The position numbers and the translations under genes were made by a program. Positions 1-10,234 of a DNA stretch of 64,000 bases are shown here, piece after piece (the stretch's first letter is position 1; every line of letters starts with the position of its first letter). Under the pieces are notes generated by a model. That model searched no databases. It was not told the origin of the DNA and was given only the letters and a program-made list of their open reading frames with translations. The DNA is from Geomonas paludis (lineage in GTDB: Bacteria; Desulfobacterota; Desulfuromonadia; Geobacterales; Geobacteraceae): NCBI RefSeq assembly GCF_014193585.1, contig NZ_BLXY01000002.1, positions 186,001 to 250,000 of the forward strand. The letters are read 5' to 3'.

Positions 1-188
1 GCGGAAAACAGCTGTCCCCGGGAGTGGAGTTCCAGCTTCTCGCCCTGGCGGTGGCGGCGAACATCATGATGTTCGGTGCAGGTCGCTGGTCCGTCGACCG
101 CGCCCTGGAAAGCCCGCGCAGCAGGATCAGCCGCGAGCGTGCGGCACGAGAGGCGGAGCTGACCGTTCAGCCCCCCTCCCACCTCTGA
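1..188 (+). CDS. DoxX family membrane protein, C-terminal fragment (cut by window edge)
   Basis: Only the last ~61 codons are inside the window; the frame is open from the first base and ends at TGA 186-188. The fragment has a hydrophobic helix (LLALAVAANIMMFG) followed by GAGRWSVDRAL, which resembles the C-terminal end of DoxX/DoxD-like membrane proteins, where a GxGxxSxD motif follows the last helix. A short charged, Arg-rich tail follows. Function in this family is poorly defined (small integral membrane proteins, some linked to redox or sulfur chemistry). The family call rests on this short tail and is moderate. Confidence 0.55.
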   Translation, partial: GKQLSPGVEFQLLALAVAANIMMFGAGRWSVDRALESPRSRISRERAAREAELTVQPPSHL

Positions 189-215
189 GGCGCCCCAGCG
201 AACAAGGAGGAAACC

Positions 216-395
216 ATGGTGAAGTTCTACGATGCCAAGAGCGAGGCCGAACTGGCCCGCGTCGAGGCGGTGCTGAAGCAGGGTGGGATCGAGTATTTCG
301 TGACCGGCCTTGGCAAGGAAGAGGTAAGCGGTGAGATCGAGGTAGCGGAGGAAGACCTGCCCAGGGCAGAAGAACTGCTCCTCAAGACAAAGTGA
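216..395 (+). CDS. DUF2007 family small protein
   Basis: A 59-codon gene with a strong ribosome site (aaggagg at 204-210) six bases before ATG 216. It follows the DoxX end by 27 bp, so the two are probably co-transcribed. The start MVKFYDAKSEAELARVEAVL and the pattern of two beta strands around one helix fit the DUF2007 (putative signal-transducing) fold, related to PII-like ferredoxin-fold domains. There is no signal peptide or membrane segment. The exact role is unknown. It is convergent with the next gene, with only 14 bp between the stops, and no terminator is visible there. Confidence 0.7.
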   Translation: MVKFYDAKSEAELARVEAVLKQGGIEYFVTGLGKEEVSGEIEVAEEDLPRAEELLLKTK

Positions 396-409
396 AACTG
401 GCAGCGGAC

Positions 410-802
410 CTACCCGAGCGGGCGGTCCGAATGAGCATCGGCAGTAAAAGCCATCACACCTTCTACCCTGATCTCGAGCCTCCACTGCACCTGCGGCAAC
501 CCGGCAGGCTCGAGTTCAGGGGCATATCCGTTCAGGACCGCCGTGTCGGTCGCCTTCTCCACCTTCCCCACAAACTGGTACCCGTTTCCCGTTTCGTCGG
601 CCACCACCACCGACACGTGGGGATTTTCCTGCAGGTTCTTCATGGTCGTGGGACAGAACCAGGACTCGAACACCAGCCGGTTGGGCTCGAACAGGGCGAT
701 GCCCCTTCCTGCCGCGAGGTGCGGGCGCCCGCCGCTATCGCAGCTAGCCACGTAGGCATGTCCCACCTGCTCCGCCAGTTCTCTTATCTTGTCGCTGATC
801 AT
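410..802 (-). CDS. Pyridoxamine 5'-phosphate oxidase-like FMN-binding protein
   Basis: 130 residues starting at ATG 802, chosen because AGGAGG lies just upstream on the minus strand; a longer reading to 973 has no such support. The protein has the small split-barrel pattern: AYVASCDSGGRPHLAAGRGI, then a strand LVFESWFCPTTMKNLQENPHVSVVVAD, then a C-terminal strand region. This matches the pyridoxamine phosphate oxidase-like family that binds FMN or a similar flavin. The family includes many uncharacterised reductases and oxidases, so the substrate cannot be assigned. It appears to be a single-gene unit. Confidence 0.75.
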   Translation of the reverse strand: MISDKIRELAEQVGHAYVASCDSGGRPHLAAGRGIALFEPNRLVFESWFCPTTMKNLQENPHVSVVVADETGNGYQFVGKVEKATDTAVLNGYAPELEPAGLPQVQWRLEIRVEGVMAFTADAHSDRPLG

Positions 803-1209
803 GTTCACGTACCTCCTCTTGCCGATGCGGATCAGCCGGCGGTGCCAGCGCATCCTGATGGGCCACCGGCGTGAAGGATGACGGTGCCTGCCACAAGGAG
901 CGCCGCAACGTCCAACGAGAGGCTGCATCCCCTGCGGGTGCGCCGCTATAGCCAGTCTGACTCTGGATCGCATCCTCGTTTCTCCTTGGGATCAATCTTT
1001 CCGTCAGCCCCCCCTTGATTTAACCGTGCGTCAGCACTAGCTTCTTGTAGCACTGGGACAAAAATAGTCAAGGAAAGGGGTCTCTGGCCGCGGTTTGCAG
1101 CGGGCCGGCGGCGGGTAATGGCAGCATGGAGCGACCAGGAGAAGAAGCCAGCGGTGAAAGGTCCCCTTTATTGGTGACGGCGCGGGAAGGATCTGACATA
1201 CTGCCGGGC

Positions 1210-2163
1210 ATGACCGAGGACCATGAACAAGGCGTAGAGCCTCAGGATGATTGGCGTATCGTTCCGGTGTGGCGGGTGGAGGAGCGGGGGCGCAAGCTGT
1301 CCCTGCGCCAGGCCCGCCTGTGGGCGCTGGTGCTGGAGTCGCGTTTCATCGAGTGCCGCCTGGAGCCGGGGCCGCGGGGGTGGCAGGTGTGGGTAGCGCC
1401 CGAGAACTATGACGCCGCCTGCCGCGAACTGAACCTCTACGTCGAGGAGAACCGCAACTGGCCGCCGTTCCTGCCGCCGGTGCACCCCATGAAGGAGAAC
1501 ACCCTCCCTACCCTGTCCATCCTGGTCCTGCTGGCCACCTTCCACAACCTGACCAACCTGGATGTGAAGGTTTTCGGGCACTATCCGGTGGACTGGCTCG
1601 ACATCGGCAACGCCCATGCCGGGCTCATCCTGAAGGGTGAGTGGTGGCGCCTGGTGACGGCGCTCACCCTGCACGCGGACGCGCTGCACCTCATCAGCAA
1701 CCTGGCCATCGGCGGCGTCTTCATCGTTTACCTGTGCCGGGACCTCGGCTCGGGGCTCGCCTGGACCCTGCTGCTCGCCTCCGGTGTCTGCGGCAACCTC
1801 GCCAACGCCTACGTCCAGCTTCCCAGCCACACTTCGGTAGGCGCCTCGACGGCCGTGTTCGGGGCGGTCGGCATCCTGGGCGCCCTCACCATGATGCGCT
1901 ACCGGCACCACCTGCGCAGGCGCTGGCCGCTCCCCATCGCAGCGGCGCTGTCGCTTTTGGTACTGCTGGGCACCGAGGGGGAGAGGACCGACCTCGGGGC
2001 GCACCTCTTCGGTTTCATGTTCGGCTGTCTGTTGGGATTCGTCGCTGAGCTGCTGGTGGGGTACCTGGGCAGGCCGGGGCGGCTGGCCAACGCCCTGCTC
2101 GCGCTGGCCAGCGCCTCGGTGGTGCTTTACGCCTGGTGGCTGGCCATCGGCCACTCCGGCTGA
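1210..2163 (+). CDS. Rhomboid family intramembrane serine protease
   Basis: Protein of about 317 residues with a soluble N-terminal domain of ~95 residues followed by six or seven hydrophobic helices. Rhomboid hallmarks are visible: HLISN in the second helix, the catalytic serine in GASTAVFG, and the partner histidine in LGAHLFGF. Rhomboids cleave transmembrane segments of other proteins inside the membrane; the substrate is unknown. Start choice is uncertain: ATG 1210 removes an unlikely N-terminal stretch, but ATG 1126 in the same frame is also possible, and neither has a clear ribosome site. The stop lies 3 bp from the stop of the convergent next gene. Confidence 0.85.
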   Translation: MTEDHEQGVEPQDDWRIVPVWRVEERGRKLSLRQARLWALVLESRFIECRLEPGPRGWQVWVAPENYDAACRELNLYVEENRNWPPFLPPVHPMKENTLPTLSILVLLATFHNLTNLDVKVFGHYPVDWLDIGNAHAGLILKGEWWRLVTALTLHADALHLISNLAIGGVFIVYLCRDLGSGLAWTLLLASGVCGNLANAYVQLPSHTSVGASTAVFGAVGILGALTMMRYRHHLRRRWPLPIAAALSLLVLLGTEGERTDLGAHLFGFMFGCLLGFVAELLVGYLGRPGRLANALLALASASVVLYAWWLAIGHSG

Positions 2164-2166
2164 ACG

Positions 2167-2589
2167 TTAGTCGTGGCCGCGACCATGACCGCGGCCGCCT
2201 CTGTTGCCGTGTCCCCCGCGTTCTTTCTTCCACTGACCGTAGGGGATATGGCGTTCCTTACCGTACATGTCGCGGTACTCCCTGGGCACCCGGTACACGG
2301 GGCGCGGCACGGAACTGCGGGCCACCATGCGCCACGGGCCGTCGTAATCCCCCGCCCGGTACCAGCGATCGCCGCGCGGCGACCACCAATAACCGCCGTA
2401 GAAGAAGATGTCCGCTTCGAATCCGGGTGCGAAGTAAACCCTGGTCCCCGGCACCATCACCATGGCCGACGGAGCGCCCATCACGACCGGCGGGCCGATA
2501 TTGATGCTGAGGTTCACCTCTGCCCAAGCGTCATGACCACTAGCGCCGATCAACAGTAGCGCTACGAGGATCAGAAAAGTTCTTTTCAT
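2167..2589 (-). CDS. Small exported protein with Gly/Arg/His-rich tail
   Basis: 140 residues starting at ATG 2589 behind gaggagg. Residues 1-23 form a clear Sec signal peptide (MKRTFLILVALLLIGASG, likely cut after AWA). The mature part contains aromatic-rich segments (FFYGGYWWSPRGDRWYRAG) and ends in a repetitive basic tail of GGHGN/GRGHGRG type. It resembles a group of small exported Geobacter proteins with GGYWW segments, but I do not recognise a characterised family. The tail could bind metal or nucleic acid; that is only a guess. Confidence 0.7.
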   Translation of the reverse strand: MKRTFLILVALLLIGASGHDAWAEVNLSINIGPPVVMGAPSAMVMVPGTRVYFAPGFEADIFFYGGYWWSPRGDRWYRAGDYDGPWRMVARSSVPRPVYRVPREYRDMYGKERHIPYGQWKKERGGHGNRGGRGHGRGHD

Positions 2590-2764
2590 AACTCCTCCTC
2601 AACCATTACAGGTTTCCCTCTCCAGCCCTCTCTGTCCCAACATCCGGCAGTTAAACTTCCACTGCCCGGCGAATGGCACTCACAGGCGAGCCGGATCAAG
2701 ATCATTATAACTCTGTCGTGTGATTGCTGTCACTATCGGCTGAGTGCGGAGAGTACTACTATCG

Positions 2765-3202
2765 CTACGACTGGCCCTCTGTGAGAAATGGGAGCGGCTT
2801 TCCCGTGCGATATGCCAGTGCCTGACATACCGCTATGAGCATGCCGTCTTGATCATGAACCTTTATGTCATAGCTGGCCGTCTTCCTGGTGCTGTTCACC
2901 TCCCGCGCCTCCGCCCTGAGCCTCGCACCGACCTCGGGGCTGGCCACGTAGTTCACCGAGACGTTGAGGGCGACGGTGACGCTGCCGACGGTCTGGCAGA
3001 CGGTCTCGAACGCCTCGTCGATGAGGGCGAAAATCGCGCCGCCGTGGGCTCGACCGAACATGTTGTTCATCGCCTCCGGCTCGTAAGCCATCTCGACAGC
3101 GGAAAACCCGTCATCGAGGGCAACCAGTTCCATCTTCAACGCCTGCGCGAACGGTTCGCGCTCAACCTGCTGAAAAATCGCCTCTTTCAGTTTTTCATCC
3201 AT
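2765..3202 (-). CDS. PaaI-type hotdog thioesterase
   Basis: 145 residues. The start at ATG 3202 is preceded by gggaggg at good spacing, better than an upstream start at 3220. The hotdog-fold signature is present: NNMFGRAHGGAIFALIDEAF, with the HGG-x-(7)-D arrangement of PaaI/YbgC-like acyl-CoA thioesterases, followed by the long strand VTVALNVSVNYV. These enzymes hydrolyse acyl- or aryl-CoA thioesters, often as housekeeping for CoA pathways. It stands alone, downstream of a 23-bp inverted repeat element. Substrate unknown. Confidence 0.85.
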   Translation of the reverse strand: MDEKLKEAIFQQVEREPFAQALKMELVALDDGFSAVEMAYEPEAMNNMFGRAHGGAIFALIDEAFETVCQTVGSVTVALNVSVNYVASPEVGARLRAEAREVNSTRKTASYDIKVHDQDGMLIAVCQALAYRTGKPLPFLTEGQS

Positions 3203-3227
3203 AGTGACACTCCCTCCCAAAAAAGGT

Positions 3228-3347
3228 AAAAAGGGGACAGGCTACTTTTCTAAGTATGTCCATCGCCAAAAGAGAATGGAACGCTCCTTGCGCTGCCGAC
3301 TTGCGAGCTTGGTACCACCACTTGGAAAAGTAGCCTGTCCCCTTTTT
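3228..3347. repeat. REP-like element with 23-bp perfect inverted ends (GGGACAGG family)
   Basis: Left arm 3228-3250 (AAAAAGGGGACAGGCTACTT and three more bases) and right arm 3325-3347 are perfect reverse complements over 23 bp, separated by 74 bp that contains GGAACGCTCC. Two relatives occur at 32471-32499 and 55263-55350. The element sits in the 360-bp gap between the thioesterase and the chemoreceptor and contains no gene. Confidence 0.8.
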
Positions 3348-3480
3348 ATCTGTCGGTTTTAAAGGCACACCTGGTGGCGCAACCTAACACAGTGGGAAGT
3401 CGGCTGCAAAGACAAATGACGCCTGTTCCGACACAGCCTGGGCGCCCTCCGGGCGGTGCGGGACTCCCCTAGGTCCCGCC

Positions 3481-3508
3481 TTGACAGGTCGGCATCCCAC
3501 CCTATACT
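3481..3508 (+). promoter_or_regulatory. Sigma-70 promoter for the chemoreceptor gene
   Basis: TTGACA at 3481-3486 and TATACT at 3503-3508 with a 16-bp spacer, a near-consensus vegetative promoter about 50 bp before the chemoreceptor start. This suggests ordinary constitutive transcription rather than a flagellar sigma-28 or sigma-54 promoter. Confidence 0.65.
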
Positions 3509-3561
3509 GTGAATTTGTTTTAATTTTCACAGCAGAGCGCCAGCTCGAAGGGAGGCAAGGG

Positions 3562-5181
3562 ATGCGCACCAACTTGAACCTCAGGGCCAAACTCCTCGTC
3601 GGTTTCGGCATCAGCAGCGCGCTGTCGGTGATTCTGGCAGCCACCGCTTTGTACGGCATGGGGGTCGCGGCCAGCAGCGCGCTAGGCCAAGCCGATCTGC
3701 AACTGGTGCAGATGAGGGCTATCGCGGAGATAGGTTCCGCAAACGCCGGCGCCGGCCAGCGACTGGCGGAAGCGATGGCCACGGGGGGAATCGCGGCAGC
3801 CCGATCCGAATTGAACACGGCAGCCACATCCGAGAAAGCCGTTGCCGACCAGCTCGCCAAGCTTAAGTCTGTTCCGGCCAGGGATAAGGATAAAGCACTG
3901 TTGGAAGCCCTGTCGGCGAAAATTGCCGCCGCCCAAGCCACCCGCAGCAGGGCGTTGCAGCTGATAAACGCGGGGGACAAGGACCTGGCGCTCCAGGCGC
4001 TACGGGACCTTAAGGCGCGGCGCGGGGAGATCCGGGAGGCGCTGGGGCAAGTGAGCGCCGCCGTCGCGGACCGCGGCGCGCTGCAGGTCCGGGCTCCAGC
4101 AAACGCACGGGGGGCCAGGCTGGCCATACTCGCCCTGCTGTTGATCTCGGTGGGTGTTGCGTTTGTGGGCGCCCTGTGGCTGGACCGGAGCATTAGCGCT
4201 CCCCTGCAGGCCGCCGTCGCTACCGCCGGGCGCATCGCCCAGCGCGACCTGACGGCAAAGGTCGAGGCCGACGATTCGGCGGAAACGGGACGGCTCATGG
4301 CTGCCATCGCCAGCATGCTGCAACACCTGCGGGACGTGGTCACGCGCACCGGCGACATCTCCAGCTGCATCGCCGCGTCGTCGAGCCTGCTGCAGCGCAG
4401 TTCCCAGCAGATGGCCAGCGGCGCGGAACAGGTCGCCTGCCAGGCCCAGACGGTCGCCACCGCAAGCGAGCAGATGTCCGCCACCTCCAACGAGATCGCG
4501 CTCAACTGCCACGAAGCCGCCCGGAATTCCAAGCAGGCCAGCAGCGCAGCCGAGACCGGGGCGCAGGTAGTGGCACAGACCGTCGAGGTGATGAACCGGA
4601 TCGCCGACCGGGTCAACGAGACCTCCCGTACCGTGGAAAGCCTCGGCGAGCGCTCCGACCAGATCGGGGCCATCGTGGGGACCATCGAGGACATTGCCGA
4701 TCAGACCAACCTGCTGGCGTTGAACGCGGCCATCGAGGCGGCCCGGGCCGGTGAACAGGGGCGCGGCTTCGCGGTCGTTGCCGACGAGGTGCGCGCCCTC
4801 GCGGAGCGGACCACGAAAGCGACGCGGGAGATCGGCGAGATGATCAAGGCCATTCAGGGTGAAACCAAGGGGGCGGTGCTGGCAATGGAGGAGGGCGTGC
4901 GCGAGGTGCAGCAGGGGACCGAGGAAGCAGCCAAGTCCGGGTCCGCCCTGCAGGAGATCCTGGACCAGATCAACGCGGTAAGCATGCAGGTAAACCAGAT
5001 CGCCACCGCGGCGGAGGAGCAGACGGCCACCATCAGCGAGATTACCGGCAACATAACCAGGATCTCCGAAGTGGTGCAGCTCACCGTGCAGGGAGCCCAG
5101 GATTCTTCGATGGCCGCCGCGGAGCTGGCCAGCCTGTCGGATGACCTGGGCACACTGGTGACCCAGTTCAAAGTAGCGTAG
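3562..5181 (+). CDS. Methyl-accepting chemotaxis protein
   Basis: 539 residues from ATG 3562, with a gggagg ribosome site. Layout: first membrane helix ~14-34, a periplasmic four-helix-type sensor region to ~180, second helix ~187-207, HAMP to ~260, then the long cytoplasmic coiled coil. The signalling hairpin tip is explicit (EDIADQTNLLALNAAIEAAR, then AGEQGRGFAVVADEVRALAE). It would sense an unknown ligand in the periplasm and control a CheA kinase elsewhere in the genome. No other che genes are adjacent except a single receiver protein encoded convergently. No C-terminal CheR-tethering pentapeptide is seen. Confidence 0.93.
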   Translation: MRTNLNLRAKLLVGFGISSALSVILAATALYGMGVAASSALGQADLQLVQMRAIAEIGSANAGAGQRLAEAMATGGIAAARSELNTAATSEKAVADQLAKLKSVPARDKDKALLEALSAKIAAAQATRSRALQLINAGDKDLALQALRDLKARRGEIREALGQVSAAVADRGALQVRAPANARGARLAILALLLISVGVAFVGALWLDRSISAPLQAAVATAGRIAQRDLTAKVEADDSAETGRLMAAIASMLQHLRDVVTRTGDISSCIAASSSLLQRSSQQMASGAEQVACQAQTVATASEQMSATSNEIALNCHEAARNSKQASSAAETGAQVVAQTVEVMNRIADRVNETSRTVESLGERSDQIGAIVGTIEDIADQTNLLALNAAIEAARAGEQGRGFAVVADEVRALAERTTKATREIGEMIKAIQGETKGAVLAMEEGVREVQQGTEEAAKSGSALQEILDQINAVSMQVNQIATAAEEQTATISEITGNITRISEVVQLTVQGAQDSSMAAAELASLSDDLGTLVTQFKVA

Positions 5182-5187
5182 GGAAAC

Positions 5188-5228
5188 GGCGGGGCTGCAG
5201 CCTGCCTGGAGACAACTGCAGCCCCGCC
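5188..5228. terminator. Hairpin between convergent genes
   Basis: GGCGGGGCTGCAG at 5188-5200 pairs perfectly with CTGCAGCCCCGCC at 5216-5228. It lies between the chemoreceptor stop and the stop of the convergent response regulator. There is no strong U tract, so termination efficiency is uncertain. Confidence 0.5.
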
Positions 5229-5236
5229 GGCAATGG

Positions 5237-5632
5237 CTAACGCTTCATCAAGCCCAGCTTGGACAAGACGTTGAAAAGCCCCTCTTTGGAAACCGGCTTC
5301 ACCAGGTAGGCCGCCGACTGCGCGTTGCAGAACGACTCCATGGCATCGTTGGAAGAGTTCAGAGCGGTCAGCATGACGATGTTCACGCGCTTGGCCGGTT
5401 TCTGCTCCTTCTCGATATGCCTGATCGCTTTGGCCGCGTCATGGCCGCTCATCCCCGGCATCATGATGTCCATGATCACCAGGTCGAAGGGTTCGTCGCT
5501 GGCCAGGGCGGCGTTATATTTTTCGAGAGCCTCCATGCCGCTGGTGGCTTGGTGACAGTCCGCCGTCGCGCTGAGCAAGGTGGCGACAAAGTCACGGCAA
5601 AAAGCCTCGTCATCTACTATCAAGCACTTCAT
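5237..5632 (-). CDS. Single-domain response regulator (CheY-like)
   Basis: 131 residues forming one receiver domain and nothing else. Acidic pocket D7-D8, phospho-acceptor D55 in VIMDIMMPG, the conserved Thr in MLTALNSS and Lys in YLVKPVS are all present. With no output domain it should act by protein-protein contact, as CheY or a phosphorelay intermediate does. Its gene is convergent with the chemoreceptor, which makes a signalling link possible but not shown. There is about 300 bp without a gene between it and the E2 gene. Confidence 0.9.
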   Translation of the reverse strand: MKCLIVDDEAFCRDFVATLLSATADCHQATSGMEALEKYNAALASDEPFDLVIMDIMMPGMSGHDAAKAIRHIEKEQKPAKRVNIVMLTALNSSNDAMESFCNAQSAAYLVKPVSKEGLFNVLSKLGLMKR

Positions 5633-5902
5633 AGCTCTCCCCCAGTTCTTGGTGTGTGTTGATGCCGTCAGGCACTTCCCTTCAGGGAGTGTTTTGGTCC
5701 TGCAGCACTTTTTCCTATCGGCTCATGGGAACCATTCTTTAGCTTCATAATGAAAAAAGAGGACGGACGGGACAGGGGGAGCCCTGCCATGCCGGCCGCC
5801 TTGAAAAACGGTGCCGCGCCGGGATGAGACTGTCGGGTTATGGGAAGGGATTTCAAAGGGATCGGTGCACCATGGAGGGAAGCCGGGAGGGGAGGAAAGA
5901 CG

Positions 5903-5925
5903 GGGGCAGGCCGAAGACCTGCCCC
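5903..5925 (-). terminator. Terminator hairpin of the pyruvate dehydrogenase E1-beta/E2 operon
   Basis: GGGGCAGG (5903-5910) pairs with CCTGCCCC (5918-5925) with a 7-base loop, immediately downstream of the E2 stop at 5933. On the minus strand the following bases are only moderately U-rich (GTCTTTCCT). The rest of the 5640-5900 gap shows no convincing gene. Confidence 0.5.
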
Positions 5926-5932
5926 TTTTCGG

Positions 5933-7486
<1,554 letters not shown>

Positions 7487-7495
7487 GGTGGCTCC

Positions 7496-8482
7496 TCAGA
7501 AAGGTTCGTTAAGAAGGTCACGTACGCCCTGGACGATCCCCTCCAGCTGCGGGATGCAGAGCTTCTCGATCTTGCGGGAATAGGGCATCGGCACGTCCAG
7601 CCCCGATATGCGGCGCACCGGCGCGAGCAGTGTGTCGAAGCATCCCTCGTAGATGCGAGAGGCGATGTCCCCACCGAGCCCTGCGCTTTTCCAGCATTCC
7701 TCGATCACCATGGCGCGCCCGGTCTTGCGCACCGACGCGAGCACGGTCTCCATGTCCAGGGGGACCAGCGTGCGCAGGTCGATCACCTCGCAGGAGATCC
7801 CTTCCTTTTCCAACTGCTGCGCCGCCTGCAGAGCCAGGATCGCCATCCGGCCGTACCCCACCAGGGTTGCCTGCTCCCCCTCCCTCATCACGACGGCCTT
7901 GCCGAAGGGAACAAGGAACTCCGGATCCTCCGGCACTTCCCCCTTACTGTTGTAGAGAAGCTCGTGCTCAAGGAAGATGACCGGGTTGTCGTCGCGGATC
8001 GAGGTCTTCAGCAGCCCCTTGGCATCGGCGGGCGTCGCCGGATACGCGACCAGCATGCCCGGGCAGTGCATGAAGTAGCTCTCCAGGCTCTGCGAGTGCT
8101 GGGCGCCCAGTTGGCTTCCCCCGCCTCCCGGCATCCGGATCACCATGGGGACCTTGGTCTGGCCGCCGAACATGTAGCGCACCTTGGCCATGTGGTTCAC
8201 GATCTGGTCCATGGCGAGCAGGGCGAAGTTCACCGTCATCAACTCCGCCACCGGCCGCACCCCGGCCATGGCGGCGCCGACCGCGACCCCGACGATGGTG
8301 TTCTCGGAAATGGGGCAGTCGCGCACCCGCAACTCCCCGAACTCCGACAAGAGCCCCCGGGTCACCTTGAAGGCCCCCTCGTACAGCGCCACGTCCTCGC
8401 CGTAGGTGACCACGGTCCTGTCGCGCCGCATTTCCTCTTTGAGCGCCAGGTTGATGGCGTCCCGATAGGTCATTTCAGCCAT
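7496..8482 (-). CDS. Pyruvate dehydrogenase E1 component beta subunit
   Basis: 328 residues, the normal length of the family. Transketolase pyrimidine-binding domain in the first half (TYGEDVALYEGAFKVTRGL, then DCPISENTIVGVAVGAAMAG) and the transketolase C-terminal domain in the second (VIDLRTLVPLDMETVLASV, VIEECWKSAGLGGDIASR). It pairs with the E1-alpha subunit, encoded 3.6 kb away at 12082-13059, to decarboxylate pyruvate with thiamine diphosphate. It is the first gene of a two-gene operon with E2 and is transcribed divergently from the small membrane protein gene at 8670. Confidence 0.92.
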   Translation of the reverse strand: MAEMTYRDAINLALKEEMRRDRTVVTYGEDVALYEGAFKVTRGLLSEFGELRVRDCPISENTIVGVAVGAAMAGVRPVAELMTVNFALLAMDQIVNHMAKVRYMFGGQTKVPMVIRMPGGGGSQLGAQHSQSLESYFMHCPGMLVAYPATPADAKGLLKTSIRDDNPVIFLEHELLYNSKGEVPEDPEFLVPFGKAVVMREGEQATLVGYGRMAILALQAAQQLEKEGISCEVIDLRTLVPLDMETVLASVRKTGRAMVIEECWKSAGLGGDIASRIYEGCFDTLLAPVRRISGLDVPMPYSRKIEKLCIPQLEGIVQGVRDLLNEPF

Positions 8483-8669
8483 ACATCGTCTCCGTTAGCG
8501 CAGGTAATCGTTACTTTCGCAATACGAGGTTCCAATACTATCAAAGCATTAAGCGAACACAACGATGCAGAGTTCAAATTCAGTCAGTTGCAGCCCATGG
8601 GATCATGTCTACACAACCGCGGATGCAAAAGTCTTGCAACGCCACACCAAGTACGATAGGGTCGCAGGC

Positions 8670-9017
8670 ATGAAATGGGTCATGAAGCGGTCGACATCGA
8701 AAATAAACCTGCTGGCGTTGGTTCTGGCCGTCGCAGTCTTCTTTGTCGCGCAGGGAATCATCGTACCGAATCCGTGCGACGCCCCCCTGCTGTCCGCCAA
8801 ACACCTGACTCAGAGCTTCCACGATGCCTGTCTGCTGCACTCCACCAAGGGGAGCCAGCCGCTCAAAACGGCGCACGCGTCTCCCCTGGCCGCCTTGGCG
8901 GAAGTCCCCACACAGGCGCCTCTCATCCTGGGCAGTCATACCGTATCGCCGCCTCCCACCCTCGCCTTCGCGTCTGCTGATCGCACCCCCCCCCCTGCCA
9001 GGGCTCCTCCAGCCTAG
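8670..9017 (+). CDS. Small membrane-anchored protein of unknown function
   Basis: About 115 residues if read from ATG 8670; ATG 8682 in the same frame is an alternative, and neither has a strong ribosome site. Residues ~11-30 (INLLALVLAVAVFFVAQGII) form one membrane helix or signal anchor, followed by a polar segment with Cys and His (NPCDAPLLSAKHLTQSFHDA, then CLLH) and a Pro-rich end. The pattern recalls small membrane proteins near metal efflux genes, but I cannot assign a family. It precedes secF on the same strand by 254 bp, a stretch in which I see no gene. The low codon support makes this a tentative gene. Confidence 0.45.
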   Translation: MKWVMKRSTSKINLLALVLAVAVFFVAQGIIVPNPCDAPLLSAKHLTQSFHDACLLHSTKGSQPLKTAHASPLAALAEVPTQAPLILGSHTVSPPPTLAFASADRTPPPARAPPA

Positions 9018-9271
9018 CGTCCCACTCTCTCGTCATTCATCCGGCCCACTCGCCGACAGGCCCGGCGCCCGGCGCGAGCTAGCGCCCAACGTTCGCCGAC
9101 CTGTCTCCGGTCCGCCCAGGCGGAACTGCGCGCCCGTGCGCGCTCCTGCGCCGTTGTGCGCCCTTTTCCCACCTGGGCGGCCCTGCCCGTCGTTGGGCCG
9201 GCATTTTCGGCTACGACAGCCGTTCCCCCACAGACAGAGCCGGGACCACCCGGCACCAGGGAGCCATAACC

Positions 9272-10234
9272 GTGCAATTTATCAGCAACACCAAGATAGA
9301 CTTCATCGGAAAGCGCAAGTTCAGCTTTGCCATCTCCGCGCTCATCACCATCATCGGCCTCTTCGGGGCGCTGCAGATCGCAACCAACAAGGCCAACATG
9401 GGGATCGACTTCTCCGGCGGCACCTCGGTCCAGGTGGCCTTTACCCACCCCGTCGAGCAGGAAAAGGTGCACAAGGTCCTCACGGCCGAGCTGCACAAAG
9501 AGGTAAGCCTCCAGGAGATCAGCGGCGGCAACCGCCTCCTCGTCAAGGTCGGCAAGTCCGGCGCCGATTCGCTCAACGTGGCCGACAGCATAACCGGGCG
9601 GCTGCAGACGGAGTTCCCCGACAACGCGTTCGTGGTGGAAAGTTCCAACAAGGTAGGCCCGTCCATCGGCGACAAGCTCAAAAAAGACACGCTGCAGGCT
9701 GTGGCACTCTCCATGGTGGGCATCGTTCTCTACATCGCCTGGCGCTTCGACTTCAACTTCGGGATAGGAGCCGTAGCAGCCACGCTGCATGATGTCCTGG
9801 CCATGATCGCCCTCTTTCTTCTCCTCGACAAAGAGGTCAACCTTCTTTTCATCACTGCCATTCTGACCATTGCCGGGTATTCTTTGACTGACACAGTGGT
9901 GATCTTCGACCGTATCAGAGAGAACCTGAACAGGTCGGTGCTGGAAGCAAAAGGAGAACTCTTCAACCGGAGCATCAACGAGGTACTGCCCAGGACCATC
10001 ATCACCTCACTTACCACCTTTCTGGCCGCCATATCCCTGTATCTCTTCGGAGGAGACGCCATAGGCGATTTCGCCCTGGCCCTGGTTGCCGGCATCGTCA
10101 TAGCGACCTATTCATCCATCTTCATCGCCAGCCCGATCGTCCTGGAATTGGAGCAAAGGGACGATGCGAAGAGGCTGGCTCGGCGCGAGACGCCCGGCGA
10201 GCCGAAGAGCGATAGTGAACAAAGGAGAACCTGA
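9272..10234 (+). CDS. secF: Protein translocase subunit SecF (without an adjacent secD)
   Basis: 320 residues from GTG 9272, preceded by agggag. Family features: N-terminal IDFIGKRKFSFAIS and first helix, periplasmic P1 region with MGIDFSGGTSVQVAF, and five C-terminal helices with DTVVIFDRIREN. SecF, with SecD, uses the proton gradient to help complete protein export through SecYEG. secD is normally directly upstream and sometimes fused; here the upstream gene is an unrelated small membrane protein. The stop overlaps the start of the antiporter gene by one base (TGATG), so the two are translationally coupled. Confidence 0.9.
   Translation: MQFISNTKIDFIGKRKFSFAISALITIIGLFGALQIATNKANMGIDFSGGTSVQVAFTHPVEQEKVHKVLTAELHKEVSLQEISGGNRLLVKVGKSGADSLNVADSITGRLQTEFPDNAFVVESSNKVGPSIGDKLKKDTLQAVALSMVGIVLYIAWRFDFNFGIGAVAATLHDVLAMIALFLLLDKEVNLLFITAILTIAGYSLTDTVVIFDRIRENLNRSVLEAKGELFNRSINEVLPRTIITSLTTFLAAISLYLFGGDAIGDFALALVAGIVIATYSSIFIASPIVLELEQRDDAKRLARRETPGEPKSDSEQRRT

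Noticed and set aside
2744-3229. Plus-strand frame opposite the thioesterase
   Set aside because: The opposite frame has the hotdog-fold motif and a ribosome site, while this one has neither.
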